A stretch of DNA of 64,000 bases from Terriglobia bacterium (GTDB lineage: Bacteria; Acidobacteriota; Terriglobia; Acidiferrales; UBA7541): the NCBI GenBank assembly GCA_020073375.1, contig JAIQFG010000005.1, positions 37,757 through 101,756 of the forward strand. Direction: 5' to 3'. Position numbers and translations under genes: made by a program. Under the pieces are notes generated by a model. It was not told where the DNA came from. It worked only from the letters and a program-made list of their open reading frames with translations, and did no database searches. Below are positions 9,070-18,891 of this stretch, one piece after another; the stretch's first letter is position 1; the number at the start of each line of letters is the position of its first letter.

Positions 9070-10662
9070 CTGTTACCCTTTGAGCCGCTCGACCAGTATC
9101 TCCAACGTCAAAAGAAGCTTGCCGAGGTTGAGGCTCGCGGGTTTGAGGCCTACCCGCACAAATTCGATTGGACCGCCACTCCCGCGGAACTGGTTGAAAA
9201 GTATGCCGCGGCCGACCACGACGCGCTGGAAGCCTCCAAGCCGCCGGTGCGCGTCGCCGGACGAATCTTGACGCTGCGGCTGCACGGAAAAGCGGGTTTT
9301 GCGCACATCTCCGGCGGCGGCCAGCGGCTGCAGATCTACGTGAAGCTGGACGTTGTGGGGCCCAAAATCTTCGAGCTGTTCCAACTGATGGACCTGGGCG
9401 ATCTGATCGGCGTAAACGGGCATTTATTCCGCACGCGCACCGGCGAACTGACGGTCTGGGTTTCCGAACTGACCCTGCTCGGCAAATCCCTGCTGCCCCT
9501 GCCGGAAAAATGGCATGGACTCTCGGACGTCGAGATCCGGTATCGCCAGCGGTACCTCGACCTGATTTCCAACGACAAGGCGCGGGAAGTTTTCCACCGG
9601 CGCGCGCAAATCGTGCGCGAGTTGCGGCGGTTTTTCGACGCGCGCGGCTATATCGAAGTCGAAACTCCCATGATGCAACCCATCGCCGGGGGCGCGGCTG
9701 CGCGGCCTTTTGTCACGCATCACAACGCGCTGGATATCGACCTGTACCTGCGCATCGCGCCGGAGCTTTATCTGAAACGGTTGATCGTCGGCGGCCTGGA
9801 CCGCGTCTATGAAATCAACCGCAATTTCCGGAATGAGGGCATCTCCACCATGCACAATCCGGAATTCACGATGCTTGAGTTCTATCAGGCGTACAGCGAT
9901 TACCACGATTTGATGGCGCTGAGCGAAGAGCTGTTTGCGCACGTTGCGCGGGAAGTAACCGGATCGACGAAAGTGAAGTACGGCGACGACGAGCTGGATT
10001 TCGGTAATTTCCAGCGCATGTCGATGCGCGAGGCTGTCTGCCGCTATTGGCCCGCGGGCGCTGCTCCCGCCCCCTCGGTTGCGGACCTGGCGGCGCCGGG
10101 CGGGCCGCGCGCCGCCGCCGACCGCTACAACGCCTGGGCGCAATCGCACGGGCGCGAACCCATCGCAGACCTGGCCGCGCAAAAAGACGGCCAGATCACC
10201 GGACTCTTGTTTGAGACACTTGCCGAGTCTCACTTGATTCAGCCCACAATTTTGTACGATTTCCCCACCGATATTTCCCCGCTCTCGAAGTGCCGCCGGG
10301 ACGATTCCACGCTCGTCGAACGCTTTGAAATCTATGTTGCTGGGATGGAACTGGGCAACGCTTTTTCCGAATTAAACGATCCCGCCGAGCAGGAACGCCG
10401 CTTCCGCCAGCAGGTGGAAGCGGGCGGCGAGGAAGTGCCGCGCGAAGTGGACATGGACTACATCCGCGCGCTGGCCCACGGCATGCCGCCAACCGCGGGC
10501 GAAGGCATCGGCATCGACCGCCTCACTATGCTGCTCACCGATTCGCACTCCATCCGCGAGGTGATCTTATTCCCACTGCTCCGGCCGGAGATTCCCGGAG
10601 AAGCAGCGGCGGGGAGCGACGCGGCAGATTCTTCAACGCAACCATCGGACGACAAAAAATGA
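9070..10662 (+). CDS. lysS: Lysyl-tRNA synthetase (class II)
   Basis: Charges tRNA-Lys in the cytoplasm. The N-terminal OB-fold anticodon-binding domain covers residues about 50-150 ([21 protein letters not shown]). The class II catalytic core includes motif 1 ([18 protein letters not shown]), motif 2 ([26 protein letters not shown]) and motif 3 ([13 protein letters not shown]). The CTG at 9070-9072 is the chosen start, giving 530 residues. It sits behind GAGGAGA (9055-9061) and yields an N-terminus typical of the family ([12 protein letters not shown]). An ATG at 9028 would add 14 residues but lies within the promoter. The stop overlaps the next gene (ATGA), implying coupled translation with the Lol permease. 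Confidence 0.93.
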   Translation: MLPFEPLDQYLQRQKKLAEVEARGFEAYPHKFDWTATPAELVEKYAAADHDALEASKPPVRVAGRILTLRLHGKAGFAHISGGGQRLQIYVKLDVVGPKIFELFQLMDLGDLIGVNGHLFRTRTGELTVWVSELTLLGKSLLPLPEKWHGLSDVEIRYRQRYLDLISNDKAREVFHRRAQIVRELRRFFDARGYIEVETPMMQPIAGGAAARPFVTHHNALDIDLYLRIAPELYLKRLIVGGLDRVYEINRNFRNEGISTMHNPEFTMLEFYQAYSDYHDLMALSEELFAHVAREVTGSTKVKYGDDELDFGNFQRMSMREAVCRYWPAGAAPAPSVADLAAPGGPRAAADRYNAWAQSHGREPIADLAAQKDGQITGLLFETLAESHLIQPTILYDFPTDISPLSKCRRDDSTLVERFEIYVAGMELGNAFSELNDPAEQERRFRQQVEAGGEEVPREVDMDYIRALAHGMPPTAGEGIGIDRLTMLLTDSHSIREVILFPLLRPEIPGEAAAGSDAADSSTQPSDDKK

Positions 10663-11885
10663 AATTTGCCTGGCTGGTTGCGCGGCGGTACCTGCGGTCG
10701 CCGTATAAGCCCGCCGTGCTGCGGCTGGTCACGGCATTTTCCGTCGTCGGGATTGCCGCCGGCGTGGCCACGCTGGTGATCGCGCTCTCCATGAACACCG
10801 GTTTTCGCAGGACAATTCAGGACCGCCTGCTGGGCGTTTCGGCGCACGTGAATTTGTCGCGCCCCGGCGCGGAAGGGATCGACGATTACCGCGCGCTGGC
10901 CGAAAAATTAAGCCGCGTTGACGGCGTGCGCAGCGTCGCTCCCGCAATTTACCTGACGGTTTTACTTTCCGGCACCGGCCGCGCGCGCGGCGTGGTGGTC
11001 AAGGGAATCGATCCGGTCCTGGAGGAGAAATCCGACGACGCCTTGCGCCACATCGTCGCCGGAGCGGCCGATTTCAAGCCCGATGCCGACGGCTTCGATT
11101 CCATCCTGGTCGGGCATCTGATGGCGGACGAGTTGAATATCCGCATGGGCGATTACCTCACGCTCACCAGCCCCGAGGGGCGACTTACTCCCTACGGCAT
11201 GGTGCCGCGATCGCGGCGTTTTCGCGTCGGCGGCATTTTTAATTCCGGCTTTTACGACTACGACGCCAACTGGGTCTTCGCCACCATGCCCGCCGCGCAA
11301 AACCTGGCGGGAGTGGGAGATGTGGCCAGCGTCCTGGAATTCCGTGTGAAGGATGTAGACCGCGCCGTGGACGCCGCGCGCCTGATTGGCGCGGCCGCCG
11401 GATCCGGATTTGTGACCACCACGTGGGAAGACGAAAATCGCGCCCTGTTCCGCGCGCTGGCCTTGGAAAAACTCGTCACCGCGCTCTTCATCGGCTTGAT
11501 CACGTTCGTCGCCGGACTCAATATCCTGGTGGTTCTCGCCATGACGGTCACCGACCGCGCGCGTGATATCGCCGTGCTGATGTCGCTCGGCGCGCTTCGC
11601 CCGCAGGTGCGCAATATTTTTGTCCTGCAGGGCCTGACGGTCGGCGTGATCGGCACGTTCACTGGGCTGGTCCTGGGCTACACCATTTCCTGGGCCGCCG
11701 GCGCGTATCACCTGATCCCGCTCGACCCGCAAGTATATTCCGTCCCTTATGTGCCGTTCCAATCCAGCGCTTTCGATGGGATGTGGATCGCCGCCGCTGC
11801 CCTCGCCATCAGCGTGGGCGCGACGCTGATTCCGGCGCGGGCGGCGTCGCGGATTTTGCCGGTGGATATTCTTCGCTACGAATAG
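10659..11885 (+). CDS. LolC/LolE-type lipoprotein-releasing ABC permease
   Basis: 408 residues, the usual length for LolC/E. One N-terminal transmembrane helix (about 22-44) is followed by a MacB-like periplasmic domain of about 220 residues. Three C-terminal helices (about 268-295, 320-347, 370-395) form an FtsX domain. [13 protein letters not shown] and [23 protein letters not shown] match the family's opening motif. With a LolD ATPase such proteins extract lipoproteins from the inner membrane for transfer to LolA. Its start overlaps the lysS stop by 4 bp. A LolD-like ATPase is encoded 3.7 kb downstream at 15576-16358, separated by unrelated genes. Confidence 0.88.
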   Translation: MKFAWLVARRYLRSPYKPAVLRLVTAFSVVGIAAGVATLVIALSMNTGFRRTIQDRLLGVSAHVNLSRPGAEGIDDYRALAEKLSRVDGVRSVAPAIYLTVLLSGTGRARGVVVKGIDPVLEEKSDDALRHIVAGAADFKPDADGFDSILVGHLMADELNIRMGDYLTLTSPEGRLTPYGMVPRSRRFRVGGIFNSGFYDYDANWVFATMPAAQNLAGVGDVASVLEFRVKDVDRAVDAARLIGAAAGSGFVTTTWEDENRALFRALALEKLVTALFIGLITFVAGLNILVVLAMTVTDRARDIAVLMSLGALRPQVRNIFVLQGLTVGVIGTFTGLVLGYTISWAAGAYHLIPLDPQVYSVPYVPFQSSAFDGMWIAAAALAISVGATLIPARAASRILPVDILRYE

Positions 11886-11918
11886 GTTGGATAAGAATCT
11901 TCCAGGAAGGTGGCGCGC

Positions 11919-12248
11919 TCAGCCGATGAGCGCCTGAATCTTTGCCCGCACCTCGGCCAGTTCTTCGCCCGATACTGCGCCCTTGCGCTTGGCTTTCCGG
12001 ACGCGCCAGTCCAGGCTTTTTACCTGATCGGCCAGGACGACACTTGCAGGCGAACCGGCGATCAGAACTTCGAATGGGTAGTTTTTGATTTGAATCGTGA
12101 GCGGACAGCAGATCATCAGGCTGGTCTTGCCGTTATACGCCGCCGGGCTGACCACCAGAGCCGGACGGTGTCCCGACTGTTCATGTCCTGCCTGCGGGGT
12201 GAAATTCAGCCACACGATGTCTCCCGCTTCCGGGACATAGCGGGCCAT
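11919..12248 (-). CDS. mazF: MazF-type endoribonuclease toxin
   Basis: 109 residues from the ATG at 12246-12248, which shares one base with the antitoxin stop (TAATG). It has the PemK/MazF fold: opening PEAGDIVWLNFTPQAGHEQSG..RPALVVS, the SH3-like barrel, then MICCPLT and the catalytic-region KSLDW. MazF toxins cut single-stranded mRNA at short motifs and are held by MazE. The gene is convergent with the Lol permease and downstream of mazE in the same transcript. Confidence 0.92.
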   Translation of the reverse strand: MARYVPEAGDIVWLNFTPQAGHEQSGHRPALVVSPAAYNGKTSLMICCPLTIQIKNYPFEVLIAGSPASVVLADQVKSLDWRVRKAKRKGAVSGEELAEVRAKIQALIG

Positions 12249-12490
12249 TACCAAGCCTCTTTGCCGCGTGCTGCCCCGGAATCGACGGATTTATGCTGGT
12301 TTTTCGCGGTGATTCCCTTCAGCAATTCGCCGAGGGCGTAGATTTTCTTACGTACCGGCTCGATCACGATGCGGCCCGCTTCTTCGCGCACGTCCACGGG
12401 TTCATCCAGATCGAGGCGCGTGGCCCGCATCACGGGGGCAGGAATTCGCACCGCCGCACTGTTGCCCCATTTTCTTACGGTGGCTCGCAT
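12248..12490 (-). CDS. mazE: MazE-type AbrB-fold antitoxin
   Basis: 80 residues starting at MRATVRKWGNSAAVRIP, the canonical swapped-hairpin AbrB/MazE DNA-binding motif. The C-terminal half (about 45-80) is the expected flexible toxin-binding tail. It overlaps mazF by one base, the classic antitoxin-first layout. MazE with MazF normally represses its own promoter, which should lie in 12491-12560. A direct repeat of GTCTACATTGTAG-like sequence near 12514-12562 (TTTCTACATTCTAG and GTCTACATTGTAG) could be that operator, giving an A/T-rich block in otherwise GC-rich DNA. Confidence 0.9.
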   Translation of the reverse strand: MRATVRKWGNSAAVRIPAPVMRATRLDLDEPVDVREEAGRIVIEPVRKKIYALGELLKGITAKNQHKSVDSGAARGKEAW

Positions 12491-12515
12491 GGCCTCCCTC
12501 CACTGCAGATACACA

Positions 12516-12563
12516 GTTTCTACATTCTAGCAGCGCGCTGGGTCTGTGTCTACATTGTAGATA
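12516..12563. promoter_or_regulatory. Candidate mazEF operator/promoter region
   Basis: Two near-identical imperfect palindromes, TTCTACATTCTAG and GTCTACATTGTAG, lie about 30 bp apart directly upstream of mazE. Paired imperfect palindromes upstream of an antitoxin are the usual autoregulatory arrangement. Binding is inferred from position and symmetry only. Confidence 0.4.
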
Positions 12564-12589
12564 CCAGCTCCGGCACGGGCGACTTTTTG

Positions 12590-12670
12590 GTAGGACAGAC
12601 ACTCTTGTCTGTCCGGTTTTGTGCGCGGCCGAGAACATCTAAACCGGACAGGCAAGAGTGTCTGTCCCAC
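12590..12670. repeat. Long imperfect palindrome (family member A)
   Basis: The left arm (12590-12620) begins GTAGGACAGACACTCTTGTC and the right arm (12641-12670) is its near-complement ending GTCTGTCCCAC. They are separated by about 20 bp. Each arm is itself dyad-like. Related elements occur at 15063, 36396, 42743 and 49634. It can fold as a long hairpin in either RNA strand and lies between mazE and the flavoprotein gene. Confidence 0.8.
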
Positions 12671-12748
12671 AACTGCGCGTTGCAACATCTTTCCCCCCGC
12701 GATAGATTCAGGGCATTCGTTTCGTCCGAAGCACGGGAGGATGACCAC

Positions 12749-14428
12749 ATGAGCGCGATCACCAGGCGAGGATTCGTAAAAGGCGCGGCACTGGCGCCGC
12801 TGGCGCTTACGCCGTTTCGGTCGGTGGCGCAGCCGCAGGGCGCGGCGCCGGGCGATAAATTCGATTTCGTGATTGCGGGCGCGGGGCACAACAGCCTGGT
12901 GTGCGCGGCGTACCTGGCCAAGGGCGGGTTCAAGGTGCTGGTGCTGGAGGGGCGTCCGACGATTGGCGGGGGGACGAAGACGGCGGAAGTCTGCCTGCCG
13001 GGGTTCAAGGAAGATTTATGCTCGAGCGTGCACTCCGGCATTTCCAATAATCCGCTGATGAAGAACGACGAGCTGCGGCTGCGCGATTACGGCTACGGCG
13101 AATATATCGAGTCCGATCCGGTGATGCACATTCCATTTCTGGACGGCGCTTCGATCACGGTGTGGCGCGACCTGGACCGCACCTGCGATACCATTGCCCG
13201 CATTTCCAAAAAAGACGCGCAAACCTACCGGCGGATGGTGGCCGAGTACAAGTCGTATACGGCAGCTACAGCGGCGAGCCGCAGCGCCGATGCAGGCGGC
13301 GCGCCCAAGATTCCGAAGGCGGGAGTGTGGCAGCGGCGGTTCGCGATGTCCGGCTACGAGCTGGTGAGCGAGTTGTACGAGAGCGAGCAGATGCGGCGCG
13401 CCAATCTGGTGTGCGGGCATTTCGGATCAGTGCCGGGAGGAAACCAGGGCACGGGCAACCAGGCGTTTTCGATGGTGACGCAGCAGCTCAGCGGGCGCGT
13501 GATTCCCAAGGGCGGCTCGGGGACGCTGGCCGTTGCTCTGGGAAAATTTATCGAGGCGCACAACGGCGTGGTGATGACGAACAAGCCGGTGACGCGCCTG
13601 CTGATCGAGAACAACAAGTGCGCGGGCGTCGAGTGCCTGGACGGCAGCTCCTACCGCGCGGACAAATCCGTGGTCTCGACCATCCACGTGAAGCACCTGG
13701 TGGACATGGCGCCGCGCGAATTGTGGGGCGAGGATTTTCTGGAAGGCGTGGAAATGTTCCAGCCCGAGCACGCCATGATCAGCCTGCATTACGCGACCTC
13801 GGAGCCTCCAAAATATCCGCTCCCGACCGGCGGCACGATTTCCACGTGCGAGGCGGCCATCGCTCCCGCCCTGGACTACTACCTGCGCATGGATTATCTC
13901 GAGGCGCGCGGCGTGATCGATCCGAACGATCCGCCGGGGCTGCAGATTGTGAGCCCGAGCGTCGTCGATCCCACACGCGCGCCGGCCGGATGCCACACCG
14001 TGAAAATCGAGAGCAACTTGCCCTACGCGCTGAAGGAAGGCGCCAAGCACTGGGACAATATCAAGGACGAAGTGGCGGATTCCCTGCTCAATCACTTGCG
14101 GAAATTCGCGCCGAACCTTACGCCGGATAAATTCCTGGGAAAATTCATTGAAAGCCCGCTCGACATCGAGCGCATGAATCCATCGATGTGGCGCGGCAGC
14201 GCTCATGCCGGCGCCAGTAATCCCTCGCAGGTGGGAGCCATGCGCCCCGTGCCGGGCTGGGGCAATTACCGGATGCCGGTCGCGGGCTTGTATCAGACCG
14301 GAGCGTGCACAGCTCCAGGCGGCTCGGTCTCGGGGATGCCGGGGCGCAACGCCGCGGCCGTCATCCTGAAGGATTTCGGGACGAGCCTGGAGGAAGTGGT
14401 GGCGAAGCCTTCCGGCAAAGTGTCCTAG
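12749..14428 (+). CDS. Tat-exported FAD-dependent oxidoreductase (PYROXD2/CrtI-like)
   Basis: 559 residues. The start ATG at 12749 has GGGAGG 7-8 bases upstream. The N-terminus TRRGFVKGAALAPLALTPF is a twin-arginine signal, so the folded flavoprotein is probably exported. It is followed by the Rossmann FAD motif FVIAGAGHNSLVCAAYLAKGG and the E-R motif (VLEGRPTIGG). The C-terminal FAD-binding GLYQTGACTAPGGSVSGMPG closely resembles phytoene desaturase-like/PYROXD2 proteins. The substrate is unknown. The pentahaem cytochrome gene starts 54 bp later, which suggests that electrons pass from this dehydrogenase to that cytochrome in the periplasm (inference). Confidence 0.85.
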   Translation: MSAITRRGFVKGAALAPLALTPFRSVAQPQGAAPGDKFDFVIAGAGHNSLVCAAYLAKGGFKVLVLEGRPTIGGGTKTAEVCLPGFKEDLCSSVHSGISNNPLMKNDELRLRDYGYGEYIESDPVMHIPFLDGASITVWRDLDRTCDTIARISKKDAQTYRRMVAEYKSYTAATAASRSADAGGAPKIPKAGVWQRRFAMSGYELVSELYESEQMRRANLVCGHFGSVPGGNQGTGNQAFSMVTQQLSGRVIPKGGSGTLAVALGKFIEAHNGVVMTNKPVTRLLIENNKCAGVECLDGSSYRADKSVVSTIHVKHLVDMAPRELWGEDFLEGVEMFQPEHAMISLHYATSEPPKYPLPTGGTISTCEAAIAPALDYYLRMDYLEARGVIDPNDPPGLQIVSPSVVDPTRAPAGCHTVKIESNLPYALKEGAKHWDNIKDEVADSLLNHLRKFAPNLTPDKFLGKFIESPLDIERMNPSMWRGSAHAGASNPSQVGAMRPVPGWGNYRMPVAGLYQTGACTAPGGSVSGMPGRNAAAVILKDFGTSLEEVVAKPSGKVS

Positions 14429-14482
14429 GAATTGGAAACGGATTCGCTGGGTCATATCGCAAGGATTCGCGGAGGAATGCTT

Positions 14483-15067
14483 GTGCGGAGAGAATCGATC
14501 ATGCGTGTAGCGACGTTCGCGGCAGCCGCATTGGGCGCGGCGCTGCTCCTTGCAGCGCCGCCGCTGCTGGCGCGACAATCGGCAGCTATGCCGCAAGCCG
14601 GGAAAGCAGTCCCCGACAATCTGGCCGAACACACGCCGCCCGCGCAGCCGATCCCCTACAGCCACCAGACACACCTGTCGCTGGGCCTCGAATGCGGCAT
14701 GTGCCACACCAATCCCGCACCTGGGAATTTGATGACATTCCCGGCAACGAGCGTCTGCATGGGGTGCCACAACACGGTGGCGACGGACAAACCCTCGATC
14801 CGGAAACTCGCTACATTCGCTAAATCCGGCCAGTCCATTCCGTGGGTGCGTGTGTATGCGGTCACGAAAGGGGTGAACTGGACGCACCGCAAACATCTGG
14901 ACGCCGGGATGAAATGCGAAACCTGTCACGGACAGGTCGCCGATATGGCCGCGATGTCCCAAGCCACCAGTGTGACGTCGATGGGCGTGTGCATCAGTTG
15001 CCACAAACTCAACAATGCTCCCACCGTTTGCCAGACTTGCCATTCCTGGCCCGCGAACGAACAGTAG
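14483..15067 (+). CDS. Exported pentahaem cytochrome c (cytochrome c3/ActA/QrcA-like)
   Basis: About 194 residues with a signal peptide (VATFAAAALGAALLLAAPPL). It contains five CxxCH haem c sites: CGMCH, CMGCH, CETCH, CISCH and CQTCH. Upstream histidines in YSHQTH and THRKH are likely distal ligands. The order and the motifs IPWVRVY and CETCHGQV resemble pentahaem subunits of alternative complex III (ActA) and Qrc. The start is uncertain: GTG at 14483 has GGAGGA at ideal spacing, with ATGs at 14477 and 14501 as alternatives. It is probably the redox partner of the upstream flavoprotein. Its TAG stop lies inside a palindromic repeat. Confidence 0.88.
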   Translation: MRRESIMRVATFAAAALGAALLLAAPPLLARQSAAMPQAGKAVPDNLAEHTPPAQPIPYSHQTHLSLGLECGMCHTNPAPGNLMTFPATSVCMGCHNTVATDKPSIRKLATFAKSGQSIPWVRVYAVTKGVNWTHRKHLDAGMKCETCHGQVADMAAMSQATSVTSMGVCISCHKLNNAPTVCQTCHSWPANEQ

Positions 15068-15141
15068 GACAGGCATCAAGCCTGTCGGTTTCTCTCTCCG
15101 GCAAAGAAAACCAAAAGCGACAGGCTGAAGCCTGCCCTACT
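15063..15141. repeat. Long imperfect palindrome (family member B)
   Basis: The left arm, beginning AGTAGGACAGGCATCAAGCC (15063-15091), and the right arm, ending GGCTGAAGCCTGCCCTACT (15114-15141), are near-complementary. The cytochrome stop codon (15065-15067) is part of the left arm. Transcribed, it would form a long hairpin right at the mRNA 3' end of the cytochrome gene. Confidence 0.85.
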
Positions 15142-15575
15142 GGTCCGAAATCCTTCCAGTTCCGGAATGCAAAGGCGCAAAATTTGCAATGCAATGAATC
15201 GCGAATATGGCGTACGGGTTGCACATATAGCTGGTGTATGCTTTGCAGGCGTGAGGGGTGCGGGCAGAGGCCGCACGGGACCATCCGACAAGGGCTGCAA
15301 TCGCAGCGGTATCAATGACTTGAAGGGCAGTCCAGCAAGTACCCAAATGAGTAAATATTTGCACAGGCACATACAGGGCGAGAAAGAGAAAGCGATTGTC
15401 CCGAAGATTTTGAGGTTTCCAGGCGGTACAGGCCGGGTGGAACGCGAAGCGGGAAAATGGCATCTAATTTCACATGAGGTTTACTTGTACTAAATGGCTA
15501 TTTGAAAGCGAATTGGGACCAAATCGGGACGCACCAAGCGAATACGCTGAAGGAAAGAACTAAGGAAGACCAAGA
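15142..15575. other. Intergenic region without a recognised gene
   Basis: About 430 bp between the palindrome and lolD. A 108-codon plus-strand ORF (15167-15493) has no recognisable domain and atypical composition, and is probably spurious. The region is somewhat less GC-rich than its neighbours towards 15470-15575 and likely holds the lolD promoter, but no confident -35/-10 pair was found. AAGGAAG (about 15563-15569) is the lolD ribosome-binding site. Confidence 0.4.
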
Positions 15576-16358
15576 ATGACGGCAGAGACCACAGCCACGG
15601 TGAGAGTGCAACAGGACGCGGCACCCCGCGCCGGCGCGCTCATCGAAGCGCGCAACCTGCACAAAAAATATGCCGCGGGCGGCAGCGAAGTCACTGTGCT
15701 GTCCGGTGTTAACGTGAGCGTCGAGCCGGGAGAACTGATCGCCATTGTGGGGCCATCCGGCGCGGGCAAGAGCACATTTCTACACCTGCTGGCCGCGCTA
15801 GACACACCAACGAGCGGTACAGTATACTTCGAGCAGAAAGCGATAGATTCGTTTCGGGAAAATGAGCTTGCGGATTATCGCAACCGCTCAATTGGTTTTG
15901 TATGGCAGCGGCACCACCTTTTGGCCGACTTTACGGCGGCCGAAAACGTGGCTATGCCTCTGCTAATGCGTGGCACGGGGTACGATGAGGCGCTCGAAAC
16001 TTCCGCACGCTGGCTCCGGGATGTAGGTCTGGAGTCGCGAATGAAGCAGCGGGCGGGGGAGTTGTCCGGGGGGGAGCAGCAGCGCGTGGCCATTGCCCGC
16101 GCACTGGTGCAGGGTCCGGCGTTGTTGCTGGCCGACGAACCTACCGGGGACCTGGACGAGCGAAACGCACTGGCCGTCTTTGAGTTGATGCAGCGGTTGC
16201 ACCGCGAGCACCGGCTCACCTCCATCCTGGCTACGCACAACACAGTTCTGGCGGGACGCGCAGATCGCGTGCTGCAACTGGAGCACGGATTACTCCTGCC
16301 GGTTTCGGGTCTGGGCTCTAATTTGAGCCCAGCTAACGAAGAAAGACCAAAGCCCTGA
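15576..16358 (+). CDS. lolD: LolD-like ABC transporter ATP-binding protein
   Basis: 260 residues. Walker A GPSGAGKST, Q-loop region VWQRHHLL, signature [15 protein letters not shown], Walker B LLLADEPTGDLDE and H-loop ATHN are all intact. HHLLADFTAAENVAMPLL is close to the LolD/MacB/FtsE subgroup motif, specifically LolD. It should power a LolC/E-type permease for lipoprotein release. The only such permease in the window is at 10659-11885. It is followed 30 bp later by clpC. Confidence 0.82.
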   Translation: MTAETTATVRVQQDAAPRAGALIEARNLHKKYAAGGSEVTVLSGVNVSVEPGELIAIVGPSGAGKSTFLHLLAALDTPTSGTVYFEQKAIDSFRENELADYRNRSIGFVWQRHHLLADFTAAENVAMPLLMRGTGYDEALETSARWLRDVGLESRMKQRAGELSGGEQQRVAIARALVQGPALLLADEPTGDLDERNALAVFELMQRLHREHRLTSILATHNTVLAGRADRVLQLEHGLLLPVSGLGSNLSPANEERPKP

Positions 16359-16388
16359 AGTGGCACTGAGGGAGAAACGAGTTGACCC

Positions 16389-18815
16389 GTGTTTGAACGT
16401 TACACAGAGAAGGCACGCCGCGTCATATTTTTCGCGCGCTACGAAGCCAGCCAGTACGGCTCGCCGTACATTGAGACCGAGCATCTGCTGCTCGGCCTGA
16501 TGCGCGAGGATAAGGCCCTGGCCAATCGTTTTCTGCGTTCCCACGGGTCGATTGAATCGATCCGCAAAGAGATCGAACAGCGCATCACCATCCGCGAGCG
16601 CATCTCCACGTCCGTCGAGGTGCCGCTCAGCCAGGAATCCAAACGAATTCTGAATTTCGCCACCGAAGAGGCCGAGCGCCTGGGGCACAAGCACGTCGGC
16701 ACCGAGCACCTGCTGCTGGGAATCCTGCGCGAGGAGAAATGCTTCGGCGCGGAAATCCTGCAGGAGCGCGGACTGCGCCTCACCGCTCTGCGCGAAGAAT
16801 TAGCCCGCAGCGCCGGCGAAAAACCCGCGGCTTCGCGCCCCAAAGAAACTTCCCTGCTGGCTGAATTCAGCCGCGACCTGACGCAGGCGGCGCTCGAAGG
16901 CCAACTCGATCCCCTGGTCGGCCGCGAGCGCGAAGTCGAGCGCGTGATCCAGATCCTGTGCCGCCGCACGAAGAACAATCCCGTGCTGATCGGCGAGCCC
17001 GGCGTGGGCAAAACGGCCATCGTCGAAGGCCTGGCGCAGCGGATTTCCGACAGCGACGTGCCGCCATTTCTTGCCGACAAGCGCATCCTCTCTCTCGATC
17101 TTTCCCTGATCGTGGCCGGCACCAAGTATCGCGGCCAGTTTGAAGAGCGGCTCAAGACCATCATGAAGGAATTGATGGAGAGCCAGAACTCGATCGTGTT
17201 CATCGACGAATTGCACACGCTGGTGGGCGCGGGCTCGGCCGAAGGGTCGCTGGACGCCGCGAACATCCTGAAGCCGGCGCTTTCGCGCGGCGAAATTCAG
17301 TGCATCGGCGCGACCACGCCCGGCGAATACCGCAAATCGGTGGAAAAAGACCGCTCGCTCGAGCGCCGCTTCCAGGCCGTGAAGGTCGGAGCTCCATCCG
17401 AGGACGAAGCCATCCAGGTTCTGGAAGGCGTGCGCGAGCGCTACGAAAAGTTTCACGCCGTCAGCTACACGGACGAAGCCATCCGCTACTCCGTCTATCT
17501 TTCCAGCCGTTATATTCCGGACCGCTTCCTGCCGGACAAGGCCATAGACCTGATCGACGAGGCGGGCGCGCGCGTGAAGTTGCGCCAGGCCATGCTGCCC
17601 GATGAAGTGGCCGAAGTGCAAAAGCGCGTGAAATTCATCACGCACCGCATGGAAACGGCCATTGCCAATCACGAATTCGAGAAGGCTCGTTTCTATTCCG
17701 AGGAAGAGCGCAAGGAGAAGGAAAATCTGCGCGTGGTGCGCGAGAAGCTGAAACTGGACGACACCAACACGGGCATCGTCACGCGCGAGGACATTGAGGA
17801 CGTGGTGGCGCGCTGGACGGGCATCGCCGTGAACTCGATCAAGGAAGACGAACAGCAGAAACTGCTGCGCATCGAAATTGAATTGCACAAGCGCGTCATC
17901 AGCCAGGATAAGTCCATTACCGCTCTGGCGCGCGCCATCCGCCGCAGCCGCGCCGGACTCAAGGCTCCGGGCCGCCCCGTCGGGTGCTTCCTGTTCCTGG
18001 GCCCCACCGGCGTCGGAAAGACGGAAGTCGCGCGGCGCCTGGCTGAATTCATGTTCGGCAGCGAAAAATCGCTCATCCGCTTCGACATGTCCGAATACAT
18101 GGAAAAGCATTCGGTCTCAAAACTGATCGGCGCGCCTCCAGGCTACGTGGGCTACGAAGAGGGCGGCCAGCTGACCGAGCGCGTGCGGCGCACGCCGTAT
18201 TCCGTAATTTTGCTGGATGAGGTCGAAAAGGCCCATCCGGACGTGTACAATATCCTGCTCCAAGTCTTCGAAGACGGGCAATTGACGGATGGTCTGGGCA
18301 ATACCGTCGATTTCCGGAACACCATTGTGATCATGACCTCGAACCTGGGCGCGCGGCACCTGCAGAAGCGCTCCACGATGGGCTTTCAATCGTCGGCCGA
18401 AGAGGGCAACGCGAAATCCATGGATGAACTCGTGCTCAGCGAAGTGAAGCGCGTGTTCAATCCGGAGTTTTTAAACCGGCTGGATGAAATCATTCTGTTC
18501 AACCCGTTGGGTGATGAAGAACTGCTCCGCATCATCGATTTGCTGGTCGGCCAGATCAACGACACTTTGATCCACCGCCAGGTGCAGATCGTACTGACAC
18601 CGGAAGCGCGCCAGTGGATCCTCGAGAAGACGTGCGGGGACCGTAATTACGGCGCGCGGCCGTTGCGGCGGGCGCTGCAAAAGTACGTCGAAGATCCGTT
18701 GTCGGAAGCGCTGATTCAGGGGGGCCTGCAGCGTCCGGCAACGCTGGAAGTCTACGTCGCAACAGACGGGCTCGGATTCCGACCGGTGGTCGAAGCAACC
18801 CCGGTATCCCACTAG
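16389..18815 (+). CDS. clpC: ATP-dependent Clp protease ATPase subunit ClpC
   Basis: 808 residues, the typical ClpC size. The N-terminal double Clp repeat domain (residues 1-145) has paired motifs [13 protein letters not shown] and [13 protein letters not shown]. The first AAA+ module has Walker A GEPGVGKT (about 206-213) and Walker B IVFIDELH. The short middle domain with the UVR-like/coiled-coil stretch is at about 410-480. The second AAA+ module has [16 protein letters not shown] (about 540) and [14 protein letters not shown]. It unfolds proteins and feeds them to ClpP, or works as a disaggregase. The start is a GTG at 16389 ([11 protein letters not shown] is canonical). It is cotranscribed with lolD. 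Confidence 0.95.
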   Translation: MFERYTEKARRVIFFARYEASQYGSPYIETEHLLLGLMREDKALANRFLRSHGSIESIRKEIEQRITIRERISTSVEVPLSQESKRILNFATEEAERLGHKHVGTEHLLLGILREEKCFGAEILQERGLRLTALREELARSAGEKPAASRPKETSLLAEFSRDLTQAALEGQLDPLVGREREVERVIQILCRRTKNNPVLIGEPGVGKTAIVEGLAQRISDSDVPPFLADKRILSLDLSLIVAGTKYRGQFEERLKTIMKELMESQNSIVFIDELHTLVGAGSAEGSLDAANILKPALSRGEIQCIGATTPGEYRKSVEKDRSLERRFQAVKVGAPSEDEAIQVLEGVRERYEKFHAVSYTDEAIRYSVYLSSRYIPDRFLPDKAIDLIDEAGARVKLRQAMLPDEVAEVQKRVKFITHRMETAIANHEFEKARFYSEEERKEKENLRVVREKLKLDDTNTGIVTREDIEDVVARWTGIAVNSIKEDEQQKLLRIEIELHKRVISQDKSITALARAIRRSRAGLKAPGRPVGCFLFLGPTGVGKTEVARRLAEFMFGSEKSLIRFDMSEYMEKHSVSKLIGAPPGYVGYEEGGQLTERVRRTPYSVILLDEVEKAHPDVYNILLQVFEDGQLTDGLGNTVDFRNTIVIMTSNLGARHLQKRSTMGFQSSAEEGNAKSMDELVLSEVKRVFNPEFLNRLDEIILFNPLGDEELLRIIDLLVGQINDTLIHRQVQIVLTPEARQWILEKTCGDRNYGARPLRRALQKYVEDPLSEALIQGGLQRPATLEVYVATDGLGFRPVVEATPVSH

Positions 18816-18891
18816 CGAATCCTACGCGCACAGGCCGCACTCATCCGGGTCCGGCGGGGGAGCGTACAATCTTGTTTTGGGGGAAGCGGCC

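Noticed and set aside
13427..15079. 550-codon minus-strand ORF opposite the flavoprotein and cytochrome genes
   Set aside because: A shadow frame of GC-rich coding DNA; the plus strand has clear FAD and CxxCH motifs.
15167..15493. 108-codon plus-strand ORF
   Set aside because: No recognisable domain, no ribosome-binding site, atypical composition.
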